Below are positions 15,077 through 24,627 of a stretch of DNA of 62,110 nt, in pieces; within the stretch, counting starts at the first letter, position 1, and each line of letters starts with the position of its first letter. The position numbers were made by a program, and so were the translations under genes. Under the pieces are notes generated by a model. The model made no database searches, was not told the DNA's origin, and was given only the letters and a program-made list of their open reading frames with translations. Source of the DNA: CAYRSA01 sp964494845 (lineage in GTDB: Bacteria; Patescibacteriota; Saccharimonadia; Saccharimonadales; JAGQNJ01); contig CAZBSC010000001.1 of assembly GCA_964494845.1 (NCBI GenBank), forward strand, positions 1 to 62,110, read 5' to 3'.

Positions 15077-17998
15077 ATGAGTGACCAGCAAAAATCAAAT
15101 CTAGCCGCTATAGAAGAGTCTATACTGGCCTTGTGGCAAAAAGAACACACTTTCGAAAAGAGTCTAAAGCAGCGCGAAGGCGGCAAGTATTTTAGTTTCT
15201 ATGATGGCCCTCCGTTCGCTAACGGTTTACCGCATTTCGGACATAGTCTAGTTACCAGTATCAAAGACGCTGTCTTGCGTTATAAAACTATGCGTGGGTA
15301 CTACGTTCCCCGTCGTAACGGCTGGGATTGTCATGGCTTACCCGTAGAATATGCAATTGAAAAAGATTTTGGAGTCAGTGGCAAGAAGCAAATTCTAGAG
15401 CTAGGCCTTGAGAAATTTAATAATGCTTGTCGAGATTCTATCTTTAAGTATAAGGGAGAATGGGAGATTCTATTACAGCGCCTTGGACGCTGGAGTGATT
15501 ACGATAATTATTACGCTACAGTCGATAATACCTATACTGAAAGTGTTTGGTGGGCGTTATCGCAGATCAACGACAAAGGACTGTTATACCGAGGATTCAA
15601 AAGTACAGCATATTGTCCACGTTGTGAAACACCACTATCAAATTTTGAGGTTAACGATGGCTATAAAGACAATGTGCCTGATCCTAGTTTGTACGTGAAG
15701 TTTAAATTGAAAGACGAGGACGCGTTCTTGCTTGGGTGGACAACAACCCCCTGGTCACTACCGGGTAATGCTGCGATCGCCGTTAACCCCAAAGAAGTAT
15801 ACGTGTATGTCCGCCTCAGAGACGATGATGGAAATGAAGAAACCGTTGTGTTAGCAGAGAAGCGACTCGAAGTCCTGAGTAACAGCGACTACCATATCGA
15901 GAAAGAAGTGAAAGGCACCGAGTTGGTAGGCAAAGAATACGATCCACTTTTTGAGGTAGAAGATGTTCGGAGCCTGGAGGGTGCCGAGAATCTTTATAAA
16001 ATTTGGAGTGCTGATTTTGTGAGCATTGACGATGGTACAGGGGTTTTGCATGTGGCGCCCGCCTTTGGTGAAGATGATCTGAATCTGGGCCAAGACAATA
16101 GCTTTCCAGTAATCAAAACTGTTGATACCAGTGGTAAAGTGACTGGTGGTGTTGGTTATGATGAGATCAAAGGTATGTTTTTCAAGAAAGCCGATAAGTA
16201 TATAATCGAACATTTATCAAAACTAGACAGGGTGTTTGCAGCAGAGACATTTACGCACACCTACCCATTCTGTTGGCGCTGTGATACGCCCTTGATGTAC
16301 TACGCAATCTCTAGCTGGTTTATTAAGGTTTCGGCTATTCGAAATCAGCTACTAAAGACCGCGGAGGAAATTAACTGGGTGCCAGAACATATCAAGAACG
16401 GGCGTTTTGGCAAATGGCTAGAAGGTGCGCGAGATTGGTCGGTTTCTAGAAATCGTTATTGGGGTGCACCTATGCCAGTTTGGGTTAATGAAGATGACGA
16501 AAATGATTATATTGTTATAGAAAGTTACGATATGCTCAAGAAGCTTGCCGGAGATGACACATTAGATGTTTCTGACGTGCATAGACCAAAAATCGATGAT
16601 GTTGTAATCAAAAAGGATGGCAAGACATATCGACGAGTCGAAGAGGTCCTTGATTGCTGGTTTGAATCCGGCTGCATGAGTATAGGCCAACAGCACTATC
16701 CTTTTGAGAATGAAGAGATTTTTAAGAGCACTTTCCCCGCAGATTTTATTATCGAGGGACTCGATCAAACGAGGCTTTGGTTCTATGTTCAGCATGTTGT
16801 GGCGACTATATTGTTCGATAGCCCAGCCTATAAAAATGTTGTTGTTAACGGCATGATTATGGCTGGTGACGGGCAAAAATTGAGTAAGCGTCTCAAGAAC
16901 TATCCTCCGGTAGAGGAGGTGTTTATAGACGAGGGTGCCGATAGTTTACGTTTATTTCTTCTTTCGAGCACTCAGGCTACGCAAACAGCCGATTACATGC
17001 GCTTTGATAGGAGTAGCCTGAAGGATTTGAATCGGAATGTTCTGGGCACTCTAATGAACTCATATCGTTTTTTCAAGATGTATGCCGATATCGACGACTG
17101 GAAGCCGGCGAAACCTGGCCAAGAGCCTGAAAGCACCAACGTTCTCGATCAGTGGATGCTCGCTAGGCTCAACGAAACCATAGAAGAGGTGACGATTCAG
17201 GCCGACAACTTCAAGCTAGCGCACGCTATTCAGCCGATTTTTAATCTGATCGATGACATGAGCAATTGGTACATTCGTCGTTCTAGACGTCGTTTCTGGA
17301 AAACCGAGGACGACATCGACAAGAAGCAGGCCTACGAAACGCTCTGGTATAGCTTGTTACGTATTTGCCAGCTTCTTGCGCCATGGGCACCATTTCTAAG
17401 TGACCATCTGTGGCGCGAGCTTACAAAAGGCCTAGGAATGCCACAATCAGTGCATCTAAGCGACTGGCCTGAAGCAGGCATTAAAGACCAAACAATGCTG
17501 GATGATATGGAAATGATGCGATCAATGATAAACCTGGGTTTGAGCGGAAGAGCTGATAATGGTATAAAAGTTCGACAGCCACTGCCCGGGCCAATAGTTA
17601 CAACTAAACGCCAACTTTCCTCGACAGGGTTCAAAAGCATTTTAGAGGAAGAGCTAAATGTTAAGCCTGCTACTTATCTTGTTTCGGCAACTAAACCCAA
17701 TGGCATAGAAATGGACTACAAGATCACTCCGGAATTACGACGAGAGGGAATAATGCGGGAAATTGTGCGACACGTGCAAAATGCAAGGAAGAAGGCTGGG
17801 TTGAATGTCGATGATAGAATCGAACTTTCTCTTGTCTCAAACGACAAGAATGTCTCTGAGGCTATAAAAGAACACGGTGATACGATCAAATCAGAAACCC
17901 TTGCCACTATTCTAAGTATTACCAAGCAAGAGCTTGACTACCGAGAGGAAGTGAAAGTCGAGGGTGAAATGTTAGAAATATCACTAAAAAAAGCCTGA
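15077..17998 (+). CDS. ileS: isoleucyl-tRNA synthetase
   Basis: Charges tRNA-Ile. The 973-residue class I synthetase has its HIGH motif as HFGH at residues 53-56, the family WDCHGLPVEYAIEK block, the editing (CP1) domain with TTTPWSLPGNAAIAV, and the KMSKS loop as KLSKR near residue 600. The long C-terminal region resembles the eukaryote-like IleRS type; this subtype call is by feel. ATG 15077 is chosen because it sits 10 bases after AAGGAG (15061-15066) and removes a non-conserved 11-residue extension. It is controlled by the T-box just upstream. Confidence 0.95.
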   Translation: MSDQQKSNLAAIEESILALWQKEHTFEKSLKQREGGKYFSFYDGPPFANGLPHFGHSLVTSIKDAVLRYKTMRGYYVPRRNGWDCHGLPVEYAIEKDFGVSGKKQILELGLEKFNNACRDSIFKYKGEWEILLQRLGRWSDYDNYYATVDNTYTESVWWALSQINDKGLLYRGFKSTAYCPRCETPLSNFEVNDGYKDNVPDPSLYVKFKLKDEDAFLLGWTTTPWSLPGNAAIAVNPKEVYVYVRLRDDDGNEETVVLAEKRLEVLSNSDYHIEKEVKGTELVGKEYDPLFEVEDVRSLEGAENLYKIWSADFVSIDDGTGVLHVAPAFGEDDLNLGQDNSFPVIKTVDTSGKVTGGVGYDEIKGMFFKKADKYIIEHLSKLDRVFAAETFTHTYPFCWRCDTPLMYYAISSWFIKVSAIRNQLLKTAEEINWVPEHIKNGRFGKWLEGARDWSVSRNRYWGAPMPVWVNEDDENDYIVIESYDMLKKLAGDDTLDVSDVHRPKIDDVVIKKDGKTYRRVEEVLDCWFESGCMSIGQQHYPFENEEIFKSTFPADFIIEGLDQTRLWFYVQHVVATILFDSPAYKNVVVNGMIMAGDGQKLSKRLKNYPPVEEVFIDEGADSLRLFLLSSTQATQTADYMRFDRSSLKDLNRNVLGTLMNSYRFFKMYADIDDWKPAKPGQEPESTNVLDQWMLARLNETIEEVTIQADNFKLAHAIQPIFNLIDDMSNWYIRRSRRRFWKTEDDIDKKQAYETLWYSLLRICQLLAPWAPFLSDHLWRELTKGLGMPQSVHLSDWPEAGIKDQTMLDDMEMMRSMINLGLSGRADNGIKVRQPLPGPIVTTKRQLSSTGFKSILEEELNVKPATYLVSATKPNGIEMDYKITPELRREGIMREIVRHVQNARKKAGLNVDDRIELSLVSNDKNVSEAIKEHGDTIKSETLATILSITKQELDYREEVKVEGEMLEISLKKA

Positions 17999-18083
17999 AT
18001 TCCAGTATATAATCGTTGGTATGGGTGTACCATAAACAAAAAATCCCAAAAAAACAAAATCATACGATAGGAACTTCTGTCAT

Positions 18084-18171
18084 AGCACAGGTCTAGGTAG
18101 GCCATACTGAGGACATTGTGCTCGCCAGGTGTTTAATATAAGTCGACACTTTACAGAGGCGAGCAACTCTG
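18084..18171 (+). promoter_or_regulatory. structured leader of rplU, possible L21 autoregulatory RNA
   Basis: Three helices share strands. AGCACA (18084-18089) pairs with TGTGCT (18117-18122). GCTCGCC (18120-18126) pairs with GGCGAGC (18158-18164), enclosing GGTGT (18128-18132) with ACACT (18146-18150). CAGAG (18154-18158) can instead pair with CTCTG (18167-18171). The overlaps make alternative folds likely. The position in the 226-base gap before rplU suggests a ribosomal-protein leader. Confidence 0.45.
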
Positions 18172-18224
18172 GTAGTATCTATTGGTAACTAAAATTCTTT
18201 TTAGAAAGTATCCGGAAATAAATC

Positions 18225-18533
18225 ATGAAAAAAGCAGTAATAGCAGTAGGCGGAAATCAGTACGTAGTAACAGAGGGCGATAAGCTCGAAGTTGACTTCA
18301 TGAAAGAAGCAAAAAAGACGATAGACTTCACACCTCTGTTAGTAATTGACGGTGACAAAACTACGGTGGGTACGCCAGACGTTAGTGCCTCTAAGGTAAC
18401 AGCAGAAGTGACACAACCTTTAATCAAGGCAGATAAAGTTACCTCTATAAGATACAAGTCCAAGAAACGCGTTAAAAAAGTTCATGGACATCGTCAACAC
18501 CAAACACAGCTAACGATAAAAAAGATCTCATAA
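18225..18533 (+). CDS. rplU: 50S ribosomal protein L21
   Basis: A 102-residue protein of the bL21 family: AVIAVGGNQYVVTEGDKLEVD at the start, a central beta domain and the rRNA-binding end KSKKRVKKVHGHRQHQTQLTI. L21 binds domain VI of 23S rRNA together with L20. Unlike most bacteria, rpmA (L27) is not the next gene but lies about 39 kb away on the other strand. A 226-base structured leader precedes it, and a hairpin overlaps the stop codon. Confidence 0.95.
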   Translation: MKKAVIAVGGNQYVVTEGDKLEVDFMKEAKKTIDFTPLLVIDGDKTTVGTPDVSASKVTAEVTQPLIKADKVTSIRYKSKKRVKKVHGHRQHQTQLTIKKIS

Positions 18534-18559
18534 TACCAGTATTAAAACGCTGGTATTAT
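18530..18559 (+). terminator. terminator-like hairpin after rplU
   Basis: A perfect 10-bp stem, ATAATACCAG at 18530-18539 with CTGGTATTAT at 18550-18559, and a 10-base loop. The stop codon of rplU lies in the first arm. The downstream bases are only mildly T-rich, so termination efficiency is uncertain. Confidence 0.5.
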
Positions 18560-18608
18560 ATGGCTAGTTATTCTATGGCCATGGTTGTTGTGCGGATATG
18601 ATTAAAAG

Positions 18609-18617
18609 TGATAATCT
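18609..18617 (+). promoter_or_regulatory. extended -10 of parA
   Basis: TG at 18609-18610 plus TAATCT at 18612-18617; transcript start near 18624, leaving 18 bases that contain AGGA before the ATG at 18642. Confidence 0.4.
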
Positions 18618-18641
18618 GTGTGTTGAGGCATAGGAATCAAC

Positions 18642-19400
18642 ATGACACAAATAATCGCAATTATTAATCAAAAGGGTGGAGTAGGCAAAACAACGACTAC
18701 GATTAATGTCGCAACATTCCTTCAGAAACAAGGCAAGTCGGTTCTTATTGTTGATCTGGACCCGCAGAGCAACGCAACTAGCGGCATTGGGCTACCTAGA
18801 GAACGAGTAGAGCAATCGACATACGATGTAATTATGGGTACGACTTCTTTGGTCGACGCCGTACAGTCAATAGAGAGACTTGGTATACATATTTTGCCAT
18901 CCAAGGCATCTTTGGCTGCCGCTGAGACAGACCTGTCCTCGGAATTACAGCGAGAGAACAAACTAAAGTCGGCGCTTTCTAGTGCAGCATACGACTATAT
19001 ATTAATAGACTGCCCACCAGCGCTTGGACTACTGACGATTAATGCACTTACAGCCGCTAACTATGTATTAATCCCTGTACAGACAGAATACTACGCGATG
19101 GAAGGGCTTAGTCAGTTACTGGGAGTAGTGCAACGTATAAGGCAAGGGTTGAACCCGAACTTGGAAATTCTGGGGGTGGTTGCAACCATGTACGATAGTC
19201 GTACCTCGTTGTCTTCGCAGGTTTATGATGAGCTAAAAAAACACTTCGGTGCCAAGCTTTTTAACACCGTAATACCTCGTAACGTTAGACTAGCCGAGGC
19301 GCCTAGCCACGGCAAAACAATTGCCGAACATGACAAGTGGTCAAAAGGTGCCAGAAGCTACAAACAATTGACAAAAGAAATAGAAGAACGTGTACAATAG
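18642..19400 (+). CDS. parA: chromosome partitioning ATPase ParA/Soj
   Basis: A 252-residue deviant-Walker ATPase that moves ParB-bound origin regions. The P-loop is KGGVGKTTT from residue 11 with the signature first Lys; the Asp strand VLIVDLDPQSNATSGIG and the switch IDCPPALGLLTINAL are both typical of chromosomal ParA. There is no N-terminal DNA-binding extension, as expected for the chromosomal type. parB follows after four bases but also has its own promoter inside the end of parA. Confidence 0.96.
   Translation: MTQIIAIINQKGGVGKTTTTINVATFLQKQGKSVLIVDLDPQSNATSGIGLPRERVEQSTYDVIMGTTSLVDAVQSIERLGIHILPSKASLAAAETDLSSELQRENKLKSALSSAAYDYILIDCPPALGLLTINALTAANYVLIPVQTEYYAMEGLSQLLGVVQRIRQGLNPNLEILGVVATMYDSRTSLSSQVYDELKKHFGAKLFNTVIPRNVRLAEAPSHGKTIAEHDKWSKGARSYKQLTKEIEERVQ
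19368..19398 (+). promoter_or_regulatory. parB promoter inside parA, leaderless
   Basis: A consensus TTGACA at 19368-19373, a 19-base spacer and TACAAT at 19393-19398. Six bases separate the -10 from the parB ATG at 19405. The promoter lies within the last codons of parA, so parB can be made independently. Confidence 0.5.
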
Positions 19401-19404
19401 TGAG

Positions 19405-20280
19405 ATGGGAGTAGCATCTAAAAATAAGGGACTAGGCAAAGGCTTCGATGCACTAATACCAACCGACTTTGACGCGTCTATTCTAGAGTTAGCATCGGAA
19501 AAGGTTCAGAAAGTTAAGCACCAATTAGTAGAGCCAAATCCTGATCAGCCTCGTAAGCATTTTGACGAAACCGCTCTTAATGAATTGGCGAGTTCTATAA
19601 AACAATATGGAATTGTTCAGCCACTCGTGGTTACGAAAAAAAATGACAAGTTTATACTTATAGCTGGTGAAAGACGTTGGCGGGCAGCAAAAATTGCTGG
19701 GTTGAAAGAAGTTCCCGTACTAGTTAGATCACATGAAGAGTTGGAGCAACTAGAGATTGCTATTGTCGAGAATGTTCAAAGAGTGGACCTGTCGCCTCTA
19801 GAGCAGGCAGCATCGATCGAGCGCTTGCATGATCAGTTCAGCATGACTTACGAATCTATCGCAAAGAGGCTCGGCAAGGCGCCAGCAACAGTAAATAATA
19901 TAGTTAGATTACTGAATTTGCCGGATAACGCCAAAAAAGCATTATTTGAGAGTAAAATTTCTGAAGGACACGCTAGAGCTATTTTAGCGCTGAAGGGCGA
20001 TAGCCAAAAACAGCAGGAATTACTAACTAGCATAATAAGCAACGGCTGGTCCGTCAGGCAGGCTGAACAATTCGTAATAACAGCTAAACAAGGATCTTCG
20101 GGGCCAAAAGAGACAAAAGCCAAAATGGCTACTACTACTAGAGAGACCAAGCAGCTGGGTGCCTTCTTGAAAACGCCCGTGAGCATAAGGCGAACAGCGA
20201 AGGGTGGCAAACTAGAGCTACACTTTTCATCAGACGAAGATTTGGCTAGAATAATCTCACTACTTAGAAAAATTGACTAA
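19405..20280 (+). CDS. parB: chromosome partitioning protein ParB/Spo0J
   Basis: A 291-residue centromere-binding CTPase-type protein. An N-terminal basic start (GLGKGFDALIPT) is the usual ParA-contact region. It is followed by PNPDQPRKHFDE, the ParB domain with GERRWRAAKIAGL, the ENVQRVDLSPLEQA motif, and a helix-turn-helix (YESIAKRLGKAPATVNNIVRLLNLP). A short C-terminal dimerisation domain ends it. ATG 19405 is chosen because a -10 box lies exactly six bases before it. No parS site was recognised in the window. It converges on lepB with only four bases between the stop codons. Confidence 0.95.
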   Translation: MGVASKNKGLGKGFDALIPTDFDASILELASEKVQKVKHQLVEPNPDQPRKHFDETALNELASSIKQYGIVQPLVVTKKNDKFILIAGERRWRAAKIAGLKEVPVLVRSHEELEQLEIAIVENVQRVDLSPLEQAASIERLHDQFSMTYESIAKRLGKAPATVNNIVRLLNLPDNAKKALFESKISEGHARAILALKGDSQKQQELLTSIISNGWSVRQAEQFVITAKQGSSGPKETKAKMATTTRETKQLGAFLKTPVSIRRTAKGGKLELHFSSDEDLARIISLLRKID

Positions 20281-20284
20281 CTTT

Positions 20285-20950
20285 TTATTCGAAAGACTTG
20301 AAAGGTAGTACTCTCAAAACTAGTTTGCCGACTATTTCATCTGCTTTGATTGCCCCAAAAACTCTAGAATCCAGAGAGTTACTTCTGTTATCGCCCATTA
20401 CAAATATTTCGTCAGTACCAACTGTTACGTCGGCTTCCCCGGACGTTGGTTGAGTACTTTGCTCGTAAGGTGTGTTTTCGTCGGGATTGTATCCATTCGG
20501 GTGGGTGTCATTATAAATAGTAACTTTGCCGCCATGCACAACGACTCGGTCACCGGGCAATCCAATAACACGTTTTATTAGTTGCCTGGACTCGTTCTGG
20601 CCTACTGAACTTTTCTCGTTTAAAGAAAACACGATTATTTCACCTCTAGAGGGCATATATGCATTGTGCGTAATTGCAGAAATAGTTTTAGGAAGTTTGT
20701 ATACTATGAGGCGATCGTTCGGCTGCAGTGTTTGTTCCATGCTCTGGCCATCAACTCTGTAGAATTGAAAAACGAAAGCCGTAAAAATTATCGCTGCAAT
20801 GGGAGCAAAAACAAGCAAAAGTGCTGTTGAGGCTATCTCTTTTAGTGCATGTGGTTTTTTCGACGGTTTGCTGGTGTCCGTTCGCCGAGTCACTGAATCT
20901 GCTGGGTTTGTCTCTTGATTTGTCTGCTCTGAATGATTGTCATTTGTCAT
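20285..20950 (-). CDS. lepB: signal peptidase I
   Basis: Cleaves signal peptides of Sec-exported proteins. The 221-residue product has a hydrophilic N-terminal tail, one membrane segment (ALLLVFAPIAAIIFTAFVFQF, residues about 42-62), the catalytic Ser in VDGQSMEQTL and the catalytic Lys in RQLIKRVIGLPGDRV. The C-terminal box GDNRSNSLDSRVFG is also present. This is the Gram-positive, single-pass layout. A TATAGT on the minus strand (20970-20965) gives a leader of about eight bases. It works downstream of SecA, encoded in the same window. Confidence 0.95.
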   Translation of the reverse strand: MTNDNHSEQTNQETNPADSVTRRTDTSKPSKKPHALKEIASTALLLVFAPIAAIIFTAFVFQFYRVDGQSMEQTLQPNDRLIVYKLPKTISAITHNAYMPSRGEIIVFSLNEKSSVGQNESRQLIKRVIGLPGDRVVVHGGKVTIYNDTHPNGYNPDENTPYEQSTQPTSGEADVTVGTDEIFVMGDNRSNSLDSRVFGAIKADEIVGKLVLRVLPFKSFE

Positions 20951-21072
20951 GGTTTGTATACAGCACTATACGGTATTTTCTTTTAGTGTGCTAGAGGTGA
21001 ATAGCTAAGTTTATTTTTGACTAAACAAACTTTCAAATTAATACCAAAAACGTTATACTTACATCTACATTT

Positions 21073-22644
21073 ATGGACAATTTTAAGCCTCATCCGACAA
21101 GAAAAACTCGATCCAAAAGTGTCGACGGATTTGTTAGAAGAGCTCCGGTGACAAAGAATAACGATAGTTTTAAGGCGCCAGATGGCTACAACCCGAGAAC
21201 TTTGGGCAGTGGCAATATTCCTGACCCCAGCCGGCTAGGAAGGCGTCCTGCATACAAAAACAGTATCGATATGAGTATTGAAGAGCCGGCCAAACAGAAA
21301 AAAGGATCAAAAAAATCAAAAAAGTGGAAACCGGGAATAAAAAAAGGGTTCTTAGCGGCGACTACATTAGCGTTATTGTTTGCAGGTTTTTTAGTCGGGT
21401 TTGCCTTTCTAAGAGCAAATCAGATATTCCAAGGTGGGACAAGTGCCTTGGCTCTGGATTGCGAAGTTGACCCTGGACTTCTAAAAAGTGAAGGCGATGG
21501 TAGGGTGAATGTACTGTTATTAGGTAAGGGCGGCCCCGGTCATGATGGAGCGGATCTGACTGATACGATTATGGTCGCGAGTATCGATACTTGCCAGAAA
21601 GAGATAGGTTTACTGAGTATTCCCAGGGACCTTTACGTTCAAATGCCAGGCGACGGTTCTATGAAAATAAACGCTATTTATGCAACAGCCAAACAACAAG
21701 CAATCTATCAGGGAAAGTCAAAAAAAGAGGCTGAAAAAATAGCAATAAAATCCACAGAAAAAGTCGCCGAAGAAGTAACTGGCTTGCCGATTCACTATTA
21801 CGCAATGGTTGACTTTGAGGCGTTCAGGAAAGCCATAGATACGGTTGGGGGTATTGATATCAATGTTAAACAAGAACTATATGACCCAACAGTGGCCTGG
21901 GAAAATAACTGGAGTCCTGTAATTGCCAAAAAGGGCATGCAGCATTTTGACGGGAAGAAAGCTTTACTTTATTCGCGATCGAGACATGGTAGCGCTAGGG
22001 GGGATTTTGATCGTGCCGAGCGACAAAGAGAGGTCTTGGTTGCATTAAGGGATAAGGCTTTAAGCCTCGGAACTTTTGGCAACCCTCTTAAATTATCACA
22101 GTTACTTGACGCCTTTGGTAGACATGCTGAAACTGATTTGAGTGTCGATGACATAATGAAATTATATGAGGTGGCACAAGATGTTCAGGACCATAAAGTC
22201 ACTTCGATTGGTCTTGCTGACCCGCCAAACGACTATGTCACTACAGACAATATTGCTGGTTTATCTGTAGTTATTCCAAAGGCTGGGCTATATGATTACA
22301 GTGACATTCAGCGTTATGTAAGAATAAAGCTAAAAGATGGTTATTTGAAGAAAGAAAATGCTTCCGTGATTGTGCTCAACGGCACGACAACACCTGGATT
22401 GGCTACAAAATATTCAAACATATTGAAGGGCTACGGTTATAATGTCGGAAAAACTGGAGATGCACCGACACGAACCTATGAAAAAACCCAAGTTATAGAC
22501 TTGAGGCACGGAGACAAAAAATATACCAAACGCTATTTAGAGCTTCGTTTTAAAACACAAGCCGCGGGTAACTTGCCGGCGGGTGTTGATCCTGGGGTGG
22601 CTGATTTTGTTATAATATTAGGGAAAAATGAAACAAGCAATTAA
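21073..22644 (+). CDS. LytR-CpsA-Psr (LCP) family cell-wall ligase
   Basis: LCP proteins attach glycopolymers to peptidoglycan outside the cell. The 523-residue product has a basic cytoplasmic tail of about 95 residues, one membrane segment (LAATTLALLFAGFLVGFAFL), and the LCP domain with NVLLLGKGGPGHDGADLTDTI-type phosphate-binding start, LSIPRDLYVQMPG, and YSRSRHGSARGDFDRAERQ carrying the conserved Arg and Asp residues. A LytR C-terminal domain follows (VIVLNGTTTPGLATK). The TATACT at 21054-21059 leaves a seven-base leader. It overlaps the next gene by 17 bases. Confidence 0.93.
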   Translation: MDNFKPHPTRKTRSKSVDGFVRRAPVTKNNDSFKAPDGYNPRTLGSGNIPDPSRLGRRPAYKNSIDMSIEEPAKQKKGSKKSKKWKPGIKKGFLAATTLALLFAGFLVGFAFLRANQIFQGGTSALALDCEVDPGLLKSEGDGRVNVLLLGKGGPGHDGADLTDTIMVASIDTCQKEIGLLSIPRDLYVQMPGDGSMKINAIYATAKQQAIYQGKSKKEAEKIAIKSTEKVAEEVTGLPIHYYAMVDFEAFRKAIDTVGGIDINVKQELYDPTVAWENNWSPVIAKKGMQHFDGKKALLYSRSRHGSARGDFDRAERQREVLVALRDKALSLGTFGNPLKLSQLLDAFGRHAETDLSVDDIMKLYEVAQDVQDHKVTSIGLADPPNDYVTTDNIAGLSVVIPKAGLYDYSDIQRYVRIKLKDGYLKKENASVIVLNGTTTPGLATKYSNILKGYGYNVGKTGDAPTRTYEKTQVIDLRHGDKKYTKRYLELRFKTQAAGNLPAGVDPGVADFVIILGKNETSN

Positions 22645-23377
22645 AAGAATTCGTCCTGCGAGTGGATATTCACATGTAATACATCTTGTGCTTACAATTC
22701 TGCTTCCGTTAATTGCATATATTTTAGTAAGAATAAATTTGTCTCAACTAGCAATTGGTATAGTGCTATTGAGTAAGTGGCGGGTCTTGGCGGTCCGACC
22801 CAGACACTGGTTCGCATATATTCGAGCAAATGCGGTAGACATCGTAGTTGGGGTGTCTATCGTTCTATTTATGACACAAACAAACTCACAAATATGGCAA
22901 ATTATATGGACTGTTGTTTATATGACATGGTTATTGCTTATTAAGCCAAGTGCAACTCTTCTGGGGGTTTCGATGCAGGCGTTAATCGCTCAGATATTTG
23001 GGCTAATGGCTTTATATTTAGTTGGTGGTGGCCCGGACACGTATATATTAGTACTTGGAACTGGGGCTGTGACTTATGTATCAGCCAGGCACTTTTTTAG
23101 TGCATTTGACGAACCCTATACGCGGTTTTTGTCTGATATTTGGGCTTACTTTGGAGCGGCCTTAGCATGGGTACTTAGCCACTGGCTTTTGTATTATGGC
23201 CTTGTTTCGCAGGTTACATTACTACTTGGTGTGTTTGGTTTTGGTTTGGGCACAATGTACTACTTACAGAAAAATGATAAACTATCCAGCCTAATACAGC
23301 GACAACTAGTTTTTATAATGGTGGCTATAACTATAGTAGTATTAGTTTTTTCTTCATGGGGAGATAAAACGGTTTAA
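22628..23377 (+). CDS. polytopic membrane protein, unknown
   Basis: A 249-residue hydrophobic protein with roughly seven or eight predicted membrane segments and short polar loops, some with Trp/His/Arg clusters (VRPRHWFAYIR). I do not recognise a family. It overlaps the LCP gene by 17 bases and is followed after 23 bases by the HtrA protease, so a role at the envelope is likely by association only. The start ATG lies within the last codons of the LCP gene, consistent with translational coupling. Confidence 0.7.
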   Translation: MKQAIKRIRPASGYSHVIHLVLTILLPLIAYILVRINLSQLAIGIVLLSKWRVLAVRPRHWFAYIRANAVDIVVGVSIVLFMTQTNSQIWQIIWTVVYMTWLLLIKPSATLLGVSMQALIAQIFGLMALYLVGGGPDTYILVLGTGAVTYVSARHFFSAFDEPYTRFLSDIWAYFGAALAWVLSHWLLYYGLVSQVTLLLGVFGFGLGTMYYLQKNDKLSSLIQRQLVFIMVAITIVVLVFSSWGDKTV

Positions 23378-23400
23378 AAGAATTTAGGGGGGATTAACGA

Positions 23401-24627
23401 ATGGATGACAAACAAAACGATAATAAAATAGGCTCAGGTTTTGGGAACTCTGCCGCTCAACCGATTAGCCGGGCTGAAGATACAAATAAATCAAAAATTT
23501 ATAAAATGCTATTCAGTGTTTTTGTGGTTCTAAGCCTAGGTTTTGTGGGCGGGATGCTGGGTGCTCGTACATATTGGGCGAACGGGGGTGGAGAGCCGAA
23601 TAATGCTAATAACGCAAAGCGAGTTGTTTCTGAAGAAAGTGAACTAATCAGTTCCATTGCCAAAAACGTCGGCCCAAGTGTCGTCTCCATTAATGTCACT
23701 GGAGGCAGTTCAAGGGATTCATTCTCGGGTCAGTCAATTGCACAGCAGAGTGCAGGAACAGGATTCATCATTAGCAAAGATGGCTACATAATTACCAATC
23801 GTCATGTGGTGCCGGCTGGATCGACAAAAGTAAGCATAATAATGTCTGATGGTACTGTGTTTGATGATGTGCAGGTTGTGGGGCGGACAAACGAGACGGA
23901 CCCACTTGACGTAGCTTTTTTAAAGATTACTGATACCAAGGGCAAGAAACTAATTCCAGCGAAGATAGGTGACTCGGACAATATGCAAGTAGGTGACATG
24001 GTTGTTGCTATAGGCAATGCTTTAGGTCAATTCCAGAATACAGTAACCTCTGGTATTGTATCTGGTTATGGACGTAGTGTGGACGCTAGCGATGGTCAGA
24101 GTGGCGTCGAAAGTCTTCAGAATTTGTTCCAGACAGACGCTGCTATTAATCAAGGTAATTCAGGAGGCCCACTGGTAAATTCTGACGGGGAAGTCATCGG
24201 TATTAATACTGCAATCGCGGGTGATGCACAGAATATAGGATTTGCCATACCTATAAATGACGCAAAAGGACTAATTAAAGGTGTGATAGAGAAGGGTAAG
24301 CTGATGCGGCCGTATGTTGGCGTCCGATATATTCAACTAACTGCTGAAAATGCAAAAGAATTGAAACAAAGCACAACTGAAGGTGCGTATATCCCAGAAG
24401 GATCCGATAGTCAACCAAGTATTTTACCGAACTCTCCAGCCAGCAAATCGGGTTTGGAGCCGGGCGATATTATCACAAAGATAAACGATAAAAAAGTCAC
24501 GCAAACCACTCCATTAAACTCTGTAGTCAGTAGATTTGCAGTCGGAGAGACGGTTACCGTGACATACTTGAGAGACGGCAAAGAAAAAACGGTTCAGTTG
24601 AAATTAGAGTTAATACCCCAGGATTAA
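23401..24627 (+). CDS. HtrA/DegP-type serine protease
   Basis: A membrane-anchored protease for extracytoplasmic protein quality control. The 408-residue product has a cytoplasmic start, one membrane segment (LFSVFVVLSLGFVGGMLGA), and a trypsin-like domain with the triad in ITNRHVVP (His), DPLDVAFLKI (Asp) and NQGNSGGPLV (Ser). A C-terminal PDZ domain (SPASKSGLEPGDIITKINDKKV) follows. A strong ribosome site GGGGGGATT precedes the ATG. Its last four bases overlap the end of the convergent prmC. Confidence 0.95.
   Translation: MDDKQNDNKIGSGFGNSAAQPISRAEDTNKSKIYKMLFSVFVVLSLGFVGGMLGARTYWANGGGEPNNANNAKRVVSEESELISSIAKNVGPSVVSINVTGGSSRDSFSGQSIAQQSAGTGFIISKDGYIITNRHVVPAGSTKVSIIMSDGTVFDDVQVVGRTNETDPLDVAFLKITDTKGKKLIPAKIGDSDNMQVGDMVVAIGNALGQFQNTVTSGIVSGYGRSVDASDGQSGVESLQNLFQTDAAINQGNSGGPLVNSDGEVIGINTAIAGDAQNIGFAIPINDAKGLIKGVIEKGKLMRPYVGVRYIQLTAENAKELKQSTTEGAYIPEGSDSQPSILPNSPASKSGLEPGDIITKINDKKVTQTTPLNSVVSRFAVGETVTVTYLRDGKEKTVQLKLELIPQD

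Noticed and set aside
18009..18014. TATAAT after ileS as the rplU promoter
   Set aside because: It is a perfect hexamer, but no -35 or extended TG is present and it would sit 70 bases before the structured leader; it remains possible but is not well supported.
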